Shown in pieces: positions 26,848 through 34,902 of a stretch of 64,000 bases of DNA (position 1 is its first letter; each line of letters begins with the position of its first letter). Location: assembly GCA_002342065.1 (NCBI GenBank), contig DDPF01000012.1, positions 824,890 through 888,889 on the forward strand. The letters run 5' to 3'. This DNA comes from Bacteroidetes bacterium UBA2475 (GTDB lineage Bacteria > Bacteroidota > Bacteroidia > B-17B0 > Aurantibacillaceae). A model generated the notes under the pieces. It ran no database searches. It was not told where the DNA came from and saw nothing but the letters and a program-made list of their open reading frames with translations. A program made the position numbers and the translations under genes.

Positions 26848-28338
26848 TTATTTTTGTGCCCTTGGATTTATTTCTGTTTCATTAATATCATTAAGTGTCC
26901 TTGTTGCTTTTGTCTCTGTTTTTTGCGCGCCCATTGAGGGTGCAAATCTTTCATCAGAATATTTTGAAACCGAACCATCAGACAAAACTTCATCGGCCCT
27001 GTTTGCAGTAATAAAATAAGTGAACTTAGTATTTGTTGTGCCACCTTTTAACTCTACAACATCAAAACCGGTTGCAGTTTCGTTACTCACGTAAACACCA
27101 TTACAATCTCCTTTAAGTTGAACAAAAACCCTTAACGGATGTTTTTCGTTTACAATAATATTTTTTGCAAAAATTGGATCTATTGTAATATGTACTTTAC
27201 CATTTACTAATTGTCCCTGGCCAAAATCCTGGAAAAGATTTTCCGGCGCTTCGGGTGCAGATAAAACAACTTGTTTATCATTAAGATCTTTTACAACCGT
27301 ATTAACCGTACCATTTCCTTCAATTTTTCTTATAACATTTGCAGCTGTTCTAGCGCCAACATAAGCAAATGATTGTCCTGCATTGGTATCAAAATATCCA
27401 CCTGCGCGTAAAACACCATTTGCTGCAGAACTTGAAAAGCCTGCAACACCAATATTTGTGCCAACTGCTGATACACCAGAACCGCCAATTAAATTGGTAG
27501 CGCCGGCTGCGTTTCCAGAAAATATACCACCTGTTCCGGAAGCATCGCTAGTTCTGCCCCACACGCCCGTAACTGAACCGTTAATTGCGGCTCCGCTACC
27601 AGCAATTAAATAGGTAGCGGCAATACCATTACTACTAATGAGTGCGCCAGTTCCAGATGCATTTGTGTTATGTGCCCGCAAACCAAAAGCGGTTGCAGAT
27701 TGTCCAACCCCTGTAACACCAGAGCCATTTGCAGTATTTCCGGTTCCTCTTACACCAGCAGCCCCTGAGCCTCCAGCTACGGTACCTAGAACACCAAAAC
27801 CTGCCGTTGAAGTCGACGTGTTTTCAAAATAACCAGCCGCCACATTACCTGCCCCAGAAACGTATCCATTAATTGGCCATAGAGTATTAGTAGAGCGAGA
27901 AGTTAAAATATTTCCGGCAGTTGGAGCCGTTGTGTTCATCATGATCTCTTCGGTAGTTGCGTTCAGACGCATTCTTTCCAGGTTATTAGAAAAAAATCTA
28001 ACTGACTGTCCATTAGTAGAACCCATAAATTCGGTGCCTGTTAAAGCATTACCAGCCAATAGCCAACCACCTGAATAAGCCATCAAGCGCCAGATAACGC
28101 CATCAAAATATAAAAAAGCACTTAAGGTTGTATCATACACCAACAGGCCTGTAGCCGGCGCTGCTATTGCAATACGCTGAGCTGTAGTCATTCTGGGAGC
28201 TAAAAAACCACTTGATGTTGACGCGATATCTAACATAGCTGAAGCTACAGGAGCGGCTCCCGTGGCATTTATTGCAACATTTTGCGCGAAAGAAAATGCG
28301 GAAATTATAGTGAATAATATTAATAATTTGTTTTTCAT
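26848..28338 (-). CDS. Secreted tail-fibre-like beta-repeat protein
   Basis: 496 residues. Signal peptide ending FSFAQ, then a head block QNVAINATGAAPVASAMLDI and APRMTTAQRIAI, found in many Bacteroidota proteins built like phage tail fibres. Residues about 150-330 are Gly/Ala/Thr/Ser-rich repeats of VxGxGxxxxGxGVxG type (GFGVLGTVAGGSGAAGVRG), which suggests a trimeric beta-helix or shaft. The C-terminal about 150 residues are globular, with no S74 autocleavage motif and no T9SS sorting domain. The export route past the periplasm is therefore unclear. It shares its head block with the protein at 28727-29470. Confidence 0.72.
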   Translation of the reverse strand: MKNKLLILFTIISAFSFAQNVAINATGAAPVASAMLDIASTSSGFLAPRMTTAQRIAIAAPATGLLVYDTTLSAFLYFDGVIWRLMAYSGGWLLAGNALTGTEFMGSTNGQSVRFFSNNLERMRLNATTEEIMMNTTAPTAGNILTSRSTNTLWPINGYVSGAGNVAAGYFENTSTSTAGFGVLGTVAGGSGAAGVRGTGNTANGSGVTGVGQSATAFGLRAHNTNASGTGALISSNGIAATYLIAGSGAAINGSVTGVWGRTSDASGTGGIFSGNAAGATNLIGGSGVSAVGTNIGVAGFSSSAANGVLRAGGYFDTNAGQSFAYVGARTAANVIRKIEGNGTVNTVVKDLNDKQVVLSAPEAPENLFQDFGQGQLVNGKVHITIDPIFAKNIIVNEKHPLRVFVQLKGDCNGVYVSNETATGFDVVELKGGTTNTKFTYFITANRADEVLSDGSVSKYSDERFAPSMGAQKTETKATRTLNDINETEINPRAQK

Positions 28339-28415
28339 AAGATTTAATTGTGTGTAGCTAAATTACTAAAAATTTGCATACTCCTATATAATGGTAGCTA
28401 TTTTTTGCCTCCTAC

Positions 28416-28724
28416 TCAATTATGTTTTTTATTACTTAGTGCACCCGCTGTATCAGGTGCTAAAATTGTTACATTGTTAGATACGCCCGTTTTTGAAACA
28501 GGATCTGAATTGGTGTTATTTAACGGTGTTGTTATAATTGTATTTGTAGATGTGGCTGTTCTTTCGCTCGATTCAAAAGTGCTTATTGATGACTTATTTG
28601 CACTATTTGTTTCCAGAGCATGCTTTTTATTGGAAGTTGCAATATCTTGTTTTGACTGTGCTTTTATATTAAGCGCACAGAAAAAAAGAAAACCTAAAAT
28701 AAAATAATTTGAATATTTTTTCAT
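28416..28724 (-). CDS. Small secreted Ser/Thr/Asn-rich protein
   Basis: 102 residues. A clear signal peptide (YFILGFLFFCALNIKAQS) is followed by an 80-residue low-complexity region rich in Ser, Thr, Asn and Lys with no cysteine in the mature part. No domain is recognised. It begins 2 nt after the stop of the secreted protein encoded just upstream (28727), so the two are probably co-expressed. A plus-strand open frame over the same bases is rejected because this strand has the signal peptide and the operon context. Confidence 0.6.
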   Translation of the reverse strand: MKKYSNYFILGFLFFCALNIKAQSKQDIATSNKKHALETNSANKSSISTFESSERTATSTNTIITTPLNNTNSDPVSKTGVSNNVTILAPDTAGALSNKKHN

Positions 28725-28726
28725 GA

Positions 28727-29470
28727 TTACTTATAATATAATGTTCCATGCAATTCTCCACAATTAGTAGTTAACGCACAGTCACCTCCAATTGTTACCC
28801 CGGTATTACCGGCAAACCTGGCTGTCCTCATGGATATTGTATACGTTCCCGCAGTTAAGCCAGGTGACCATGTAGTAATAGAAGCGCCAAAAAAACCATT
28901 GCCTCCTGAACCTGGATTCGCACACGTAATTCTATCCCAACCACCTTGTGGTAAAAATGTACCATTCTGATATATTATTACATCTACAATACTTCTATCA
29001 CCAGCGGTTGTACTAACATTAGTGCCCCCAACGTATGCATCAATTTTTAGATCAGCTGTTTGTCCGGCGGGTATAACAAATGTAAAAGTTACATTTGGCT
29101 GCTGTGTCGCTACACCAGAGACAACGCCTGTTCTTCCTGCATTATCAAAAGCATGAAAATTTCTGGTTGTTTTTGAAAAACATGTCCATATTGGTGCTGC
29201 GGCAGTTCCATCATTAAAATATAATCCGGCCCCACAAGGCATTGCGGCGTTTGTATTATATACCATTAATCCTGTCATTGGTGTTGGAATAGTAACTGCA
29301 TCGGTTTCAGAAACAAGCGCAATATTGGGAAAAGAAACACCTTTATTGGTTGCTGCCACATCTAGCATTGCACTTGTATTTGGAGCAGCGCCTGTTGCAT
29401 TTATACCAACATTTTGCGCAACTGAAAATGAAGTGATGGTTGCATAGAGAAATAGTAAGATCTTTTTCAT
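28727..29470 (-). CDS. Secreted surface protein sharing a head module with the tail-fibre-like protein
   Basis: 247 residues. Signal peptide (KILLFLYATITSFSVAQ) followed by QNVGINATGAAPNTSAMLDV, the same head block as the protein at 26848-28338, and then a GLMVYNT segment. The C-terminal 140 residues are a beta-sandwich-like domain (VTFTFVIPAGQTADLKIDAY, TAGTYTISMRTARFAG) with cysteine pairs near the end (GDCALTTNCGELHG). No catalytic motif or T9SS sorting tail is visible. Probably an extracellular or outer-surface structural protein; function unknown. Confidence 0.65.
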   Translation of the reverse strand: MKKILLFLYATITSFSVAQNVGINATGAAPNTSAMLDVAATNKGVSFPNIALVSETDAVTIPTPMTGLMVYNTNAAMPCGAGLYFNDGTAAAPIWTCFSKTTRNFHAFDNAGRTGVVSGVATQQPNVTFTFVIPAGQTADLKIDAYVGGTNVSTTAGDRSIVDVIIYQNGTFLPQGGWDRITCANPGSGGNGFFGASITTWSPGLTAGTYTISMRTARFAGNTGVTIGGDCALTTNCGELHGTLYYK

Positions 29471-29501
29471 GTATTTACAATTTATCTGTTATAATTTTAC
29501 A

Positions 29502-29560
29502 AGAATAGATACCGAATCGCCTTTGAGAACAGTCTATTCTTTGTACTGTCATATTATGAC
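29502..29560. promoter_or_regulatory. Operator-like inverted repeats between divergent genes
   Basis: Two inverted repeats lie in the 174-nt gap: AGAATAGA (29502-29509) with TCTATTCT (29533-29540), and the compact palindrome GTCAT-ATT-ATGAC (29548-29560). Either could bind a dimeric regulator of the surface-protein operon or of pabB. Confidence 0.35.
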
Positions 29561-29632
29561 TAATCTACAAAATAAAGTCCAAAAATCAAATTTCTCCACT
29601 CATTTCTAAGCCAGTTTAAACTGATAAATTGC

Positions 29633-29640
29633 TAATTTTA
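29633..29640 (+). promoter_or_regulatory. -7-like element (TAATTTTA) 4 nt from the pabB GTG start
   Basis: TAATTTTA ends 4 nt before the GTG at 29645. Its TAA is also the in-frame stop that limits the gene upstream, so promoter and start codon are effectively fused. Confidence 0.35.
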
Positions 29641-29644
29641 CCAA

Positions 29645-30709
29645 GTGAACCCTCTTTTTAACAATTTAAACAGCTTTTTGTTGAGTCCAGGTCAGGGACA
29701 AAAGGGGTCTTTTTCTATATACGAATTGTTGCCAACTAAAGGTTTTAAAGTAAATACTTTTGTTTTAGTGCCTTACCAAAATCCACTTGTTAAAAAACCT
29801 GAACCTTTATTTTACGAAATATTAAAAAAAACGGAAGTTGAAGTGCTTGAAAATAAAGCGCAACAAAAACCAATTATACTAAATTCAAAAACTTCTAAAG
29901 AAAAATATATTCAGAATTTAATTGCTTTAAAAGAACATATACAACAAGGCAATATTTACGAAATAAATTATTGCATTGAATTTTCTTCAGAAGGAATAGA
30001 GATAGATCCGCTTTCTGTTTTTATAAAATTGAATGAGATCAGCAAAGCGCCTTATGCTACGTTGGTAAAATTAAATGATGACTTTATCATCAGCGCAAGC
30101 CCTGAATTATTTTTAAAAAAAGAAGGTAACATACTCTACACCAAACCCATTAAAGGCACTGCCAAACGTGGACAGACAAAGGAAGAGGACGAAGAGTTGA
30201 AAAATAATTTATACAACAATTTAAAAGAGCGTACCGAAAATGTAATGGCGGTTGATGTGGCCCGCAACGATCTTTCGCAGGTAGCAAAAAAAGGAACTGT
30301 GCATGTAAATAAATTATACAACATTGAAACATTTGAGACCGTGCACCAAATGGTAAGCACGGTGAGTTGCGAATTAAAAGAAAATACATCATTCGAAAAA
30401 ATAATAGAAGCTAACTTCCCTATGGCCAGCATGACGGGAGCACCCAAACTACGTGCCATGCAACTGATAGATGAATTTGAAGATTTTGAACGAAAGAATT
30501 ACTCCGGCGCTATGGGTATTATTGATGAGAAAAAAGATTTTACTTTAGCCGTAAACATCCGCAGTATTTTTTACAATCAAAAAACAAAACGTTTATCTAT
30601 TGCCGTAGGTAGCGCCATTACGTATTTATGCGAACCAGAAAAAGAATACGATGAGTGTTTGTTAAAAGCGAAAGCTTTGTTGGAGGCGTTGAGTGCGGGA
30701 ATTAAATGA
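29645..30709 (+). CDS. pabB: Aminodeoxychorismate synthase component I (PabB-type)
   Basis: 354 residues, chorismate-binding fold. The motif KPIKGTAKRG has lysine (about K170) where anthranilate synthases have alanine (PIAGT). PabB uses this lysine to attack chorismate, so 4-amino-4-deoxychorismate synthesis (folate pathway) is favoured over TrpE. Other blocks: ERTENVMAVDVARNDL, ETVHQMVSTV, MTGAPKLRAMQLID and GSAITYLCEPEKEYDE. The start is a GTG, forced by an in-frame TAA 12 nt upstream. The protein is about 100 residues shorter than E. coli PabB because the N-terminal beta-sandwich is trimmed. No PabA/TrpG is adjacent. Confidence 0.88.
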   Translation: MNPLFNNLNSFLLSPGQGQKGSFSIYELLPTKGFKVNTFVLVPYQNPLVKKPEPLFYEILKKTEVEVLENKAQQKPIILNSKTSKEKYIQNLIALKEHIQQGNIYEINYCIEFSSEGIEIDPLSVFIKLNEISKAPYATLVKLNDDFIISASPELFLKKEGNILYTKPIKGTAKRGQTKEEDEELKNNLYNNLKERTENVMAVDVARNDLSQVAKKGTVHVNKLYNIETFETVHQMVSTVSCELKENTSFEKIIEANFPMASMTGAPKLRAMQLIDEFEDFERKNYSGAMGIIDEKKDFTLAVNIRSIFYNQKTKRLSIAVGSAITYLCEPEKEYDECLLKAKALLEALSAGIK

Positions 30710-30717
30710 CGTAGATT

Positions 30718-31122
30718 TCAATTTGAATTTTCCCAAAGCTCTTGCGGAAATTTTTTGTCTGATATAGAAAAGCAATAATTTTTAGATTCATTTATACTCC
30801 CATTTATTTTGAAAGTACGCTTGGAACCATCTTTAAAATACAAGTCAATAGTATATTTAGGTTTTAATTTTCGTGAGCCTTCATAAGTTGCTTGATTCCA
30901 TGCCTGAACAAATTTCTTAACCTGGTCGATTGTAAGACGTTTCGACTTAGAATAAGTTATAAGAGAATCCTCTATTGTAATTGGTCGCTTTAGTTTTTTA
31001 CTAACAGTACCATAATCAATCGTAGAAAATTCAAGCGGAATCATTTTTAGCGATTTATTTTGTCCACAACCGAAAATTGCTTGAAGGGTAAAAAATAAAA
31101 TAAATATCTTCGTTTTTATCAT
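30718..31122 (-). CDS. Putative lipoprotein
   Basis: 134 residues. Signal peptide with a lipobox (AIFGCGQNKS), so the mature protein should be lipid-anchored. The body contains RLTIDQVKKFVQAWNQATYE and YTIDLYFKDGSKRTFKING, an alpha/beta arrangement resembling small periplasmic or outer-membrane lipoproteins with a PepSY- or BLIP-like layout; no family is firmly recognised. Its stop codon lies 8 nt from the convergent pabB stop. Function unknown. Confidence 0.65.
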   Translation of the reverse strand: MIKTKIFILFFTLQAIFGCGQNKSLKMIPLEFSTIDYGTVSKKLKRPITIEDSLITYSKSKRLTIDQVKKFVQAWNQATYEGSRKLKPKYTIDLYFKDGSKRTFKINGSINESKNYCFSISDKKFPQELWENSN

Positions 31123-31145
31123 GGCTCACTTTAACTTCTCCGCGT

Positions 31146-31163
31146 CCTCTGTGCCTCTGTGGT
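31146..31163. repeat. Short intergenic CTCTGTGnCTCTGTGG-type repeat
   Basis: CCTCTGTGCCTCTGTGGT lies in the 46-nt gap between the lipoprotein and TPR genes. It matches the arm of the 23812-23952 element (CTATGTGTCTATGTGGT) at all but three positions, so both probably belong to one family of intergenic sequences. Only a single arm is present here. Confidence 0.4.
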
Positions 31164-31168
31164 AAAAA

Positions 31169-33007
31169 CTAATTATTCAGATTATCCCCTCTTAGTTCCC
31201 TAAAACACTTGCGGGCCTCTACAGTATATATACTGCCGGGGTATTTGGTCAATACATCCTGATAAGATGCTTTTGCTTTTTCTTTATCATTAAGATTTTT
31301 TTCGTACAGCTCGGCTAATTTAAATTGAGCGTCATCGCCATATAATTCAGTGCCATAATATTCTAAAATATTTTTATACATAGCCTCTACCTCAGCAAAC
31401 TTTCCTAACGACATATAAATTTGTGCTTTACTGTAATTAATATCATCGCCTAATGTATTGGTGCTGAATAATAAATTAATGCTGTCCATACGCGCAATAG
31501 CTTCTGCGTATTTATGTTGTACCGACATTAATTCGGCGCTGGCAAACAATCGTAAAGGCACATCGTTTGTATCAACACCAATAGCATCTGTAATGATCAA
31601 TGATAAATTCAACGCATCGTTCGCTATTAATTTTGTGGTAGCACCCTTCAAAACATCAGCTTGTGTTTTTGCCCAGGCAAAATCGCCGGCATAAAAACTT
31701 AATTTAGCGTTGCGGAATTTTGCTTCCTGGCCAATAGCTTCGTATTTAAAATCTTTTTCTACCTGCGAGTATAATAGCGAAGCTTCCCAGATCTCGCCGG
31801 TAAGAATGTACATATCGCCCAACAAAATTTTAAAATCTGCCTTGGCCATATTATCCATGCCGGGCTGCTCAATAAAATTCTGTAATAATAAAATGGCATC
31901 GCCGCCTTTATTTAAATAAAACGCTTTTAAAGAAGCCAGGTTCTTTATTATTTGCGCATTCAACGAAGTGTTCTTATATTTTTCGTTTGCTGAAGCCAGT
32001 TTTTGTTCAAGTGCTAATAATTCTTCTCGTGTGGGCTGTTGCTTTAAAGTAACTGCCAAATACTCTACATTCATACCATCAATAACAGCAGCATCGTAAT
32101 ATAAATTGTTTGTGCCTTTTTCTATAATGTAATCGTAACAGCGTTTGGCGGTTTCCCATTGTTGATTTGATGTACAAATTTTAGCCAGCTCAAAAATACG
32201 GTGACCATCTTCTCTCAAACGTTTATCTAATGCTCTTGATTGTACAAATGCGCCTTCAAAATCTTTTTGTTGTTTCTGAATAAAAATTAAGAACTCAGAT
32301 AAAATAATTTTATCAGGACTTTTTTGAATACGTTTTTGCAATTCCTGTTTTAATAACGGGTTATTTATGCCACCCTCGGCATCATCGTAACCTAAAGAAT
32401 TCTGCAAATTGCCTTGTACCGTTCCTATCTCTGTATCCCTAAACTCTAATGCATCAAGGTATTCGTTTATCATTGATTTAAGATCATTCTTTTGTTTGTA
32501 AACATCGGCACGCTCGTAAAAGTATGGATAGTCGGGAGTGATCTTTCTTCCTTTGTTATAAGTTTCAATAGCGTAATCGTACAAACCATCTTCTACAAAC
32601 GCGTTTGCCAACGTTTGAATAAAAGGCTGAACTGCCAATAATTCTTTCAACGCTTTTTCGTAGGCTTCTTTTTCTTTCTTCTCTTCGTTTTGTAATTTGT
32701 AGATCCTTCCTAAATAAACGTAGAGATAAACATTATTCTTATTTTGTTTTAATTGTTTTTTGGTTATCTTTTCTGCCCGTGAAAGATCTTTAGCGCCCAT
32801 TAAACTTTTATAATAATAAACAAACCAGGCTTCAGAATTTCTGTCGTAGAGATCTTCAAAATATTCGTTGGCTTTTTCGTACTCTTTTAGTTCAAAATAT
32901 TGTAATGCTAATTTATCGGCATTATTGGTTGGTTTTTGGGCATAGCTTTTTGGCTGCAGAAAAATTACAGCTAAAAAAATCAAAATTATCCTTGGTAAAA
33001 AACGCAT
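31169..33007 (-). CDS. Secreted tetratricopeptide-repeat protein
   Basis: About 612 residues from the preferred ATG at 33007, which gives a proper signal peptide (RFLPRIILIFLAVIFLQPKSYAQ). An ATG at 33079 would add 24 residues before it. The mature protein is almost all TPR helices, for example LALQYFELKEYEKANEYFED, NVYLYVYLGRIYKLQNEEKK and AQFKLAELYEKNLNDKEKA near the C-terminus, where the last repeats look like YbgF/BamD-type units. It is probably a periplasmic scaffold for envelope complexes. TATATTTA at 33019-33026, 11 nt upstream, is a plausible -7 box. Confidence 0.82.
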   Translation of the reverse strand: MRFLPRIILIFLAVIFLQPKSYAQKPTNNADKLALQYFELKEYEKANEYFEDLYDRNSEAWFVYYYKSLMGAKDLSRAEKITKKQLKQNKNNVYLYVYLGRIYKLQNEEKKEKEAYEKALKELLAVQPFIQTLANAFVEDGLYDYAIETYNKGRKITPDYPYFYERADVYKQKNDLKSMINEYLDALEFRDTEIGTVQGNLQNSLGYDDAEGGINNPLLKQELQKRIQKSPDKIILSEFLIFIQKQQKDFEGAFVQSRALDKRLREDGHRIFELAKICTSNQQWETAKRCYDYIIEKGTNNLYYDAAVIDGMNVEYLAVTLKQQPTREELLALEQKLASANEKYKNTSLNAQIIKNLASLKAFYLNKGGDAILLLQNFIEQPGMDNMAKADFKILLGDMYILTGEIWEASLLYSQVEKDFKYEAIGQEAKFRNAKLSFYAGDFAWAKTQADVLKGATTKLIANDALNLSLIITDAIGVDTNDVPLRLFASAELMSVQHKYAEAIARMDSINLLFSTNTLGDDINYSKAQIYMSLGKFAEVEAMYKNILEYYGTELYGDDAQFKLAELYEKNLNDKEKAKASYQDVLTKYPGSIYTVEARKCFRELRGDNLNN

Positions 33008-33121
33008 GTTTTGTACTATAAATATACGCTCAAAGATCTGTTTTATAAAGGTAAAAAGTGGTTTTTCTGTTTTTTTCACAAATTGCCGTTTCTTCTATCG
33101 CGCAAGCAAACAAGGTGAGTG

Positions 33122-33231
33122 TCCTCCTTTGGAGGAGGTGGCGCGTAGCGACGGAGGAGGGTTTTGCAACATAGAAAATGAAGATTCAGGATTCCCTCTC
33201 CCGCCCTCCGGGCACCCTCTCCAGAGAGGGA
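33122..33231. repeat. REP-like palindromic cluster
   Basis: Contains TCCTCC-TTT-GGAGGA (33122-33136) and a nested hairpin. The nested hairpin has outer arms TCCCTCTC (33193-33200) / GAGAGGGA (33224-33231) and inner arms GCCC-TCC-GGGC (33203-33213). It is GC-rich against an AT-rich background and similar in core to the 13.2-kb elements. Confidence 0.6.
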
Positions 33232-33263
33232 CAAGTGTTTACTTCACGAAATGAGAGGAACAA

Positions 33264-33294
33264 AAAAACACGAAATCAAAAAATCCCGTGTTTT
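33264..33294. terminator. Bidirectional terminator-like hairpin
   Basis: AAAACACG (33265-33272) pairs with CGTGTTTT (33287-33294) across a 14-nt loop, with an A-run on the left and T-run on the right. It is 225 nt past the stop of the gene ending at 33519. Confidence 0.45.
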
Positions 33295-33304
33295 AATAGA
33301 ATAA

Positions 33305-33508
33305 AACTTTAAAAAATTATTCTTTGAGCTGGCACAGGAAGAAACGTTAGCGCCGTACAAAAAAACGCGTTAAGCCAGTTTGCGAAAACATGCAGTCATC
33401 TTGCACTCGCAAAAAACGTTTGATTATCAGTCTATTAAAAATGAGATTGAGGGAAAAAGAAAATTAAGAAGTCACGGTTTTACACGCCGAGATCAAGCCG
33501 TGACATAG
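33305..33508 (+). pseudogene. Possible eroded short ORF
   Basis: The 511-nt gap between 33008 and 33518 holds the repeats above plus this stretch. One plus-strand frame is open apart from a single TAA: FKKLFFELAQEETLAPYKKT, stop, then ASLRKHAVILHSQKTFDYQS through RSHGFTRRDQAVT. No start codon or family is recognised. The end of this segment also forms a hairpin GTCACGG/CCGTGAC (33471-33504), possibly a terminator for the minus-strand gene. Confidence 0.2.
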
Positions 33509-33518
33509 GTTTTAACCT

Positions 33519-34433
33519 TTATTTAGAACTAAATTTTAGGCCGCAGTTAAATTGGTAGATATTTGAACCGGCGAATTTATTTTTAATCACCTGGCAGGCT
33601 CTAAACCCGGGTTTTGCTTCAGCATAAATACGAAGACCTTTGATAATTTTTATTTCAATGCCAAAACAGATTGTTGTGCCTAATGAGATCGTTGGTTTAC
33701 TTTTTATAGTTTCTTCTTTTATTGTAGCATTAAGCGTTTCGCTGTAAATTGTTGTATAGGCATTACGATCATAGATACTTTCTCTTTGTAGATAGCTTAT
33801 GTTTAATAGTCCATTATAATTAACCCCGAAGATCGCACCAAAACCGCAATAACCCGAAATAAAATTATCCTGTTTGGTAGTGAACAGAATTTCACTTTCT
33901 AAATTTATGTTTTCAGATCTTGATATTAGGGATAATTCTTTAATAGACACAGAGTCTCTGTCTATTCGTGCAAGATCTTTAAAATAAACTCCTAATGTAG
34001 TTTTTCGAGAGGCCACACCATTATTCCAGGTATATAAATTTTCATTTGTAAAATAATTTAAACCTAGTTTAAAATAAGTTGACCTATGAGGTTTTAATGA
34101 ATCTGTTTTAAGTTGTATTAAAACGCCGGCGTGTACACTATTACGGTCGTGCTTTTGGTTAGGCGCAAGGGTTCTTGTGTCATAGGTATTAGGCTCTGAT
34201 CTTAAGGTATTTATTTCAGTATTTACCTGGTTAAAAAAAGCAGAGTTGTTGCATACACCATCAATGTTCTCAGAAAAAGATCCCCAAGGACTATTTACAA
34301 ACTGACCGGCCGAAAAATAATATCCCGAAATTCTTGTTTTGTGAAATTCTATTTTTACGATCGAATCTTCCTGGCTATAAAATATAAGCGGGAGTTGTAA
34401 AAAAACTAAATATGAAATTCTTTTTTGGGTAAT
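33519..34433 (-). CDS. Secreted outer-membrane-like protein with apparent ATT start
   Basis: The frame is open from the stop at 33519 to an in-frame TAA at 34464-34466, with no ATG, GTG or TTG before a GTG at 34016. From an ATT at 34431-34433 it gives a 304-residue protein whose N-terminus (TQKRISYLVFLQLPLIFYSQ) is a textbook Bacteroidota signal peptide. The body alternates amphipathic strands (ISGYYFSAGQFVNSPWGSF, YFKLGLNYF, PTISLGTTICFGIEIKI) and ends FNCGLKFSSK, suggesting a beta-barrel. A start at GTG 34016 would give 165 residues and discard the signal peptide. Either AUU initiation is used or the start codon has mutated. Function unknown. Confidence 0.6.
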   Translation of the reverse strand: MTQKRISYLVFLQLPLIFYSQEDSIVKIEFHKTRISGYYFSAGQFVNSPWGSFSENIDGVCNNSAFFNQVNTEINTLRSEPNTYDTRTLAPNQKHDRNSVHAGVLIQLKTDSLKPHRSTYFKLGLNYFTNENLYTWNNGVASRKTTLGVYFKDLARIDRDSVSIKELSLISRSENINLESEILFTTKQDNFISGYCGFGAIFGVNYNGLLNISYLQRESIYDRNAYTTIYSETLNATIKEETIKSKPTISLGTTICFGIEIKIIKGLRIYAEAKPGFRACQVIKNKFAGSNIYQFNCGLKFSSK

Positions 34434-34491
34434 GACAGGATTTTTAAAGTAAACGTATCTACTTTAAAAAAATTGTAATAGACGAAAAGAT

Positions 34492-34902
34492 CTAATTATT
34501 AAAAGCCAATTTTACGGTCTTGCCGTTTTGTTCAAATTGAATGGAATCGGCCAAATTTTTCATTAAAAAAACACCACGGCCGCTTGGTTTATCAATATTT
34601 TTTGGATCGGTTGGATCTGGAAGTCCAAGAAAATCAAAACCCTGACCTTCATCGGTAACCGAAAAAATTAATTGTTTATCAGAACTCTGAAAAGCTATAT
34701 TGACAAATTTATCGGGATTGTTTTTGTTGCCATGGTAAATGGCATTGTTTACGGCTTCGGTAACAGCTATTAAGATATTACCATAACAGTCTTCGTGCAC
34801 GTTAAAAACCTGGCACACATCGTCTATCAAACGCTCTACTAATCTTAAATGCTCCGGCCTCGAATTTATTTTCAAGGTCTCGTTCCTCGCTGGGATCATC
34901 AC
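34492..34902 (-). CDS. RsbW-like anti-sigma/serine kinase ATPase
   Basis: 136 residues, a stand-alone HATPase_c domain of the RsbW/SpoIIAB type. The N box is AVTEAVNNAIYHGNKNN, the G1 box VTDEGQGFD and the G2 box PSGRGVFLMKNL. Such proteins bind sigma factors or anti-sigma antagonists (STAS proteins) and phosphorylate them in partner-switching systems. No STAS or sigma gene lies in the window, but a SpoIIE-type phosphatase is encoded at 47.6-50.7 kb. The start overlaps the stop of the large upstream gene by 4 nt (ATGA, 34899-34902). A second ATG lies one codon later. Confidence 0.88.
   Translation of the reverse strand: MMIPARNETLKINSRPEHLRLVERLIDDVCQVFNVHEDCYGNILIAVTEAVNNAIYHGNKNNPDKFVNIAFQSSDKQLIFSVTDEGQGFDFLGLPDPTDPKNIDKPSGRGVFLMKNLADSIQFEQNGKTVKLAFNN

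Noticed and set aside
28348..28707. Plus-strand open frame opposite the small secreted protein
   Set aside because: The minus-strand frame has a clear signal peptide and is 2 nt from its operon neighbour; the plus-strand frame has neither.
33519..34016. A 165-codon gene starting at GTG 34016
   Set aside because: The same frame continues 139 codons upstream with coding character and a signal peptide, so the GTG is probably internal.
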